Source of the DNA: Desulfobacca acetoxidans DSM 11109
GTDB taxonomy: Bacteria; Desulfobacterota; Desulfobaccia; Desulfobaccales; Desulfobaccaceae
Assembly (NCBI RefSeq): GCF_000195295.1
Contig: NC_015388.1
Coordinates: 868,001-932,000 of the forward strand
DNA length: 64,000 bases
Direction of reading: 5' to 3'
Shown here piece after piece: positions 60,760-64,000 of this stretch. Numbering within the stretch: the first letter of the stretch is position 1; every line of letters begins with the position of its first letter. Under the pieces are notes generated by a model. The model saw only the letters and a program-made list of their open reading frames with translations. It was not told the origin of the DNA and searched no databases. The position numbers and the translations under genes were made by a program.

Positions 60760-61764
60760 ATGAGCTTAAAAAAGCTAACCATATTCCTCGTTATATCCTT
60801 AGTCGTGACGCCGGCCGCGGTCGTTGCCAAGATAACCTCTTTACCCGCTGAAAAAGAATCTAGTCCACTAACAACTCGGGGGGAGCACCAACGCTCTACC
60901 CCTCAAATACCGGATACCCCGGTAGACCTGGAAGCCCTCCCTCTGGCCAGCCAGATCAGTTCAGCCTCTCAAATCCTTATCCTTGACCAAAAATCCATCC
61001 AGCGCCACCGGGAGACGTTGGCTTCCCGCCGATGCCGGCAGGACACCTCCCGACCCCTGATCCTGGAAGGACCCATCCGTTACCGCCGTACTAAGAAGGG
61101 AGTGATTCAGATCAGTAACGTGGTGGTCACCTCGAGACCGACAGGGTTAGCGGCGGTATCAACCCAACGCCTACGTCTGAGGGAAGGACTTGCCCATACC
61201 CTGGCCCAGCCCTCCCCGCCAGGGACCGGCGAACCCCAACCATCAATGGTGGTTCAGCGGGATCTCAAGGGCCCATTGCATATCATTACAAAAAAATCGG
61301 AGCCGCCACTCTTGGCAGTTCTGCCAATTCCTCCAGCTTTGGACTGGATTGCTCCGGATCTGGCGCCCATCGTGGTGGAAGCGGCTAACGCCTACCAGTT
61401 GCCGCCATCTCTAATTTTATCCGTTATTTGGATGGAGTCCAACTTTGTACCTGGGGCGGTGTCCCCCAAGGGTGCCATGGGGCTGATGCAGTTAATGCCG
61501 GGAACTGCGGCCGACCTGGGGGTCCAGGACCCGTTCTATCCTCGGCAGAACATTATGGGGGGCAGCCGGTACCTCCGGCATCTGTTGAATTCTTTTGACG
61601 GCTCTCTGCCCCTGGCCATTGCTGCTTACAACGCTGGTCCCCGCCGAGTGGCGCAGGCGGGCTACCAGGTTCCGGAAATCAAAGAGACCAAGCAATTTGT
61701 CAGTCAAGTGCTGAGGCTTTATGGTTTATTAGAAAAGTCGCTTAAGCCGCGTCTGCCGAATTGA
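60760..61764 (+). CDS. Lytic transglycosylase, second paralogue
   Basis: 334 residues with a signal peptide (MSLKKLTIFLVISLVVTPAA). Two DUF4124-like motifs (KKGVIQISN and DLKGPLHIIT) precede the SLT domain with the catalytic Glu in WMESNFVPGAVSPKGAMGLM and AYNAGPRRVAQAGYQVPEIK. The last 160 residues are highly similar to the protein at 30399. It lies directly behind a cobalamin riboswitch and upstream of secretion ATPase genes, so it may open peptidoglycan for that machine. Confidence 0.9.
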   Translation: MSLKKLTIFLVISLVVTPAAVVAKITSLPAEKESSPLTTRGEHQRSTPQIPDTPVDLEALPLASQISSASQILILDQKSIQRHRETLASRRCRQDTSRPLILEGPIRYRRTKKGVIQISNVVVTSRPTGLAAVSTQRLRLREGLAHTLAQPSPPGTGEPQPSMVVQRDLKGPLHIITKKSEPPLLAVLPIPPALDWIAPDLAPIVVEAANAYQLPPSLILSVIWMESNFVPGAVSPKGAMGLMQLMPGTAADLGVQDPFYPRQNIMGGSRYLRHLLNSFDGSLPLAIAAYNAGPRRVAQAGYQVPEIKETKQFVSQVLRLYGLLEKSLKPRLPN

Positions 61765-61873
61765 TGCCTGTTGATCTAAATCCACTGTTAATATGTCTAT
61801 TAAAACCGGTCGCTCGCGAAAAGGATTAGAAGGATTATTTTGATAAATACCTTACATTTTAAGGGAAAAAGGG

Positions 61874-63373
61874 ATGAGTCCCCATCTCAAAGACATCGGT
61901 GTGATTGAAGCTTTCCCAGGTCTATCTGTCCGCTATCTAAGGGAAAATCAAGTAATTCCTTTGAAGCATGAAGACGGTCGGGTATTGCTGGCCATGGCCA
62001 CCCCTGAAAATGAGGCGTTACGGGCGGCCCTGGAAGTGGCCCTGGGCAAACCCGTAGTTATCCTGCCGGCTCCGGCAGAAGAAATTCTGGAAGTTATCCA
62101 AACGGTTTATGAGCCCGGCAGTCCCATGTCACGTCTGGTGGACGACCTGGATGCCGAGGACTTGGATCTGGAAAGTGAAGAGACCTCCGAAATCGGCCAT
62201 CTGCGGGATATGGCCCGTGAAGCCCCCATCATTCAATTAGTGAATCTCCTATTACTTCGGGCTATCCAGCTGGGGGCCAGTGATATCCATTTAGAGCCGT
62301 TTGAAAATGACTTTCGAGTCCGCTATCGCAAGGATGGCATTCTCCACGAAGCCGAATCTCCTCCCAAGGGACTACAGGCCGCAGTGTTGTCCAGGTTGAA
62401 GATTATGGCCCGGCTGGATATCGCTGAACGCCGTCTCCCCCAGGACGGCCGGTTTCGACTCAAAGTTCAAGGTTCGGACATCGATTTCCGGGTCTCCACG
62501 GTGCCCACACTTATGGGTGAGTCCATGGTTATCCGGATATTGGATCGGGGTAAGGTCATCCTCGATCTGTCCCGGCTGGGCTTCCCTCCTCGGGAGTTGC
62601 AGCAATTCGATGCTCTCATCCACAAACCCTATGGCATGATCCTGGTTACCGGTCCCACCGGCAGCGGCAAAACCACTACTCTTTATGCTGCTCTGGAACG
62701 GATTAATTCCCTGGAAAAAAAAATTATTACCATCGAAGACCCGGTGGAATACCGCTTGTCCGGGGTAACTCAGATGCAGGTGAAACCCTCCATCGGCCTT
62801 ACCTTCGCCCGGGGTTTACGACATATCGTTCGACAGGACCCGGACGTGGTGCTGGTGGGAGAGATCCGGGACCGGGAAACCGCTGAAATCGCTATTCACG
62901 CAGCCCTCACAGGCCACCTGGTCTTCAGTACCCTGCATACCAATGACGCGGCCGGAGCCATCACTCGGCTGCTGGAGATGGAGATTGAGGATTTCTTACT
63001 GGCTTCGGCCATTTTAGGCATTCTGGGCCAACGACTGGTACGGATGATCTGCCCCGAATGCAAAGTTCCTCTCAATTCCGAGGAGAGTAGAAAAGAGGCG
63101 CATCAGATATTTGGCGAATCGCCTCCCCAATTATATTTCGGTCAGGGCTGCCCTGCTTGTGCCCATACAGGCTTTCAAGGGCGTAGCGGTATGTATGAAT
63201 TACTTCTGGTAGATGAAGTATTGCGGAAACTCATCCTGCAGCGAGCCGATGCCAGTTCTTTACGGCAGGCGGCTATCCAGCAGGGTATGCAAACCCTGGC
63301 GGCTGATGGTTGGGCCAAGGTGGCCCAAGGTCTCACCACCAGCCAGGAAGTGCTGCGGGTCACCCAGGAGTAA
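61874..63373 (+). CDS. Type II secretion/type IV pilus assembly ATPase (GspE/PilB family)
   Basis: 499 residues. The N-terminal MshEN-like domain (about 1-120) is followed by the ATPase with GPTGSGKTTTLYAALE (Walker A), IITIEDPVEYRL (Asp box), LVGEIRDRETAEIA (Walker B) and FSTLHTNDA (His box), plus the zinc motif CPEC..CPAC. It works with the GspF/PilC platform encoded next. The window end prevents telling a pilus from a secretion system. Confidence 0.92.
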   Translation: MSPHLKDIGVIEAFPGLSVRYLRENQVIPLKHEDGRVLLAMATPENEALRAALEVALGKPVVILPAPAEEILEVIQTVYEPGSPMSRLVDDLDAEDLDLESEETSEIGHLRDMAREAPIIQLVNLLLLRAIQLGASDIHLEPFENDFRVRYRKDGILHEAESPPKGLQAAVLSRLKIMARLDIAERRLPQDGRFRLKVQGSDIDFRVSTVPTLMGESMVIRILDRGKVILDLSRLGFPPRELQQFDALIHKPYGMILVTGPTGSGKTTTLYAALERINSLEKKIITIEDPVEYRLSGVTQMQVKPSIGLTFARGLRHIVRQDPDVVLVGEIRDRETAEIAIHAALTGHLVFSTLHTNDAAGAITRLLEMEIEDFLLASAILGILGQRLVRMICPECKVPLNSEESRKEAHQIFGESPPQLYFGQGCPACAHTGFQGRSGMYELLLVDEVLRKLILQRADASSLRQAAIQQGMQTLAADGWAKVAQGLTTSQEVLRVTQE

Positions 63374-63375
63374 CC

Positions 63376-64000
63376 ATGCCGCTTTATCACTACCGGGCTT
63401 CCGACCTCAAGGGCAACATCATTCAGGGAACCCTGGAAGCCCGGGAGGAAGGCCTGGTTGTACTGCATCTGCAGCATGGTGGACTCATCCCTTTACGCAT
63501 TAGCCTCGATCCCGCACCCTCGGCTTGGCAAGGTAAACTTTCTTTCCGGCGAGGTCGACGGGTTTCGTCGCGAGAGGTAGTCCTCTTTACCGAGGAACTG
63601 GCTGACCTCTTGAAAGCCGGATTGCCCCTGGACCGCAGTCTGCAAGCCCTGAAAGAGGTGACTTCCCGATCGGGCATGAAGGAAGTGATCAATCAGATTC
63701 TCCGGGATCTGCAAGGGGGTAAGACGCTCTCCGATTCGCTGAGCCGGCATAAGGCTTTTTCGCCTTTGTACGTCAGCCTGATACAGGCCGGTGAAACCGG
63801 CGGTTTTCTGGATGAATCTCTGTCCCGTCTGAGCGACTATTTGCAGACGGTTAGCGAATTCCGCAGTTACCTTTTCACCGCCTTGATTTATCCTATGATC
63901 CTGGCGGGAATGGGGAGCCTTTCCTTGGTCCTTATGCTCCTGTATGTCGTCCCTCGGTTCGAATCGTTCTTTCAAGAGATGGGCCAGGAACTTTTTTGGA
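63376..64000 (+). CDS. Inner-membrane platform protein (GspF/PilC family), 3' end outside window
   Basis: The first 208 residues are visible. MPLYHYRASDLKGNIIQGTL is the usual start, followed by the T2SSF domain (FTEELADLLKAGLPLDRSLQ; SLIQAGETGGFLDESL) and the first membrane span LILAGMGSLSLVLMLLYVV. It starts 2 bases after gspE and forms an operon with it. Confidence 0.92.
   Translation, partial: MPLYHYRASDLKGNIIQGTLEAREEGLVVLHLQHGGLIPLRISLDPAPSAWQGKLSFRRGRRVSSREVVLFTEELADLLKAGLPLDRSLQALKEVTSRSGMKEVINQILRDLQGGKTLSDSLSRHKAFSPLYVSLIQAGETGGFLDESLSRLSDYLQTVSEFRSYLFTALIYPMILAGMGSLSLVLMLLYVVPRFESFFQEMGQELFW

Overview
The window reads as a chromosomal segment of a strictly anaerobic Desulfobacterota (former Deltaproteobacteria) bacterium, perhaps near Desulfobacca/Syntrophobacterales. 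This placement is an inference from gene content: iron-sulfur proteins, aconitase X, a solute-symporter/histidine-kinase fusion, a full Tad pilus locus, PEP-CTERM-type surface proteins and GEMM riboswitches. I could not run a taxonomic search.

Layout. 0-12 kb is housekeeping: the 3' part of a TrpB2 gene, archease and RtcB (RNA ligation), ffh, then the classical rpsP-khpA-rimM-trmD-rplS-rnhB-yraN run, rsmI, ptsH-ptsI and smpB. 12-32 kb is accessory. It holds a single-chain restriction-modification enzyme carrying two in-frame repeat insertions, a YkgJ-like protein, a group II intron scrap, a 1341-aa symporter-kinase, an IS66-type transposase ruin, an aminotransferase, a VapBC pair, a BASS transporter/ferredoxin/aconitase X cluster, a CARF-sigma54 activator, a four-helix-bundle protein, the 3' half of a tRNA-Arg gene (a probable integration scar) and a lytic transglycosylase.

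32-45 kb is the most interesting part. Three leader regions each carry a cobalamin riboswitch with its own terminator, followed by a GEMM-I-like riboswitch (c-di-GMP/cGAMP class) with a second terminator. Each leader precedes genes for exported proteins with a VPLPGAVLLLGSGL-type C-terminal sorting signal. Six of these proteins fall into two families, A (W/F-GYRWDG) and B (YGIDFIVFGNAF), encoded as three adjacent A/B pairs. They are followed by a propeller-like protein ending in a dockerin and a PEP-CTERM protein with a cohesin-like domain. My reading is a cell-surface system made when B12 is scarce and the second messenger is high, possibly for capturing corrinoids.

45-59 kb holds a DUF1573 protein and a nearly complete Tad/Flp pilus locus read leftwards (flp, tadV, tadE, cpaB, secretin, tadZ, tadA, tadB, tadC, tadD, lipoprotein, tadG). 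59-64 kb has two divergent cobalamin riboswitches. One faces a Crp-AraC hybrid regulator next to the Tad locus. The other faces a second lytic transglycosylase and GspE/PilB-GspF/PilC genes. B12 sensing therefore recurs in front of three surface systems in this window. Short dispersed repeats of several families fill many intergenic spaces.
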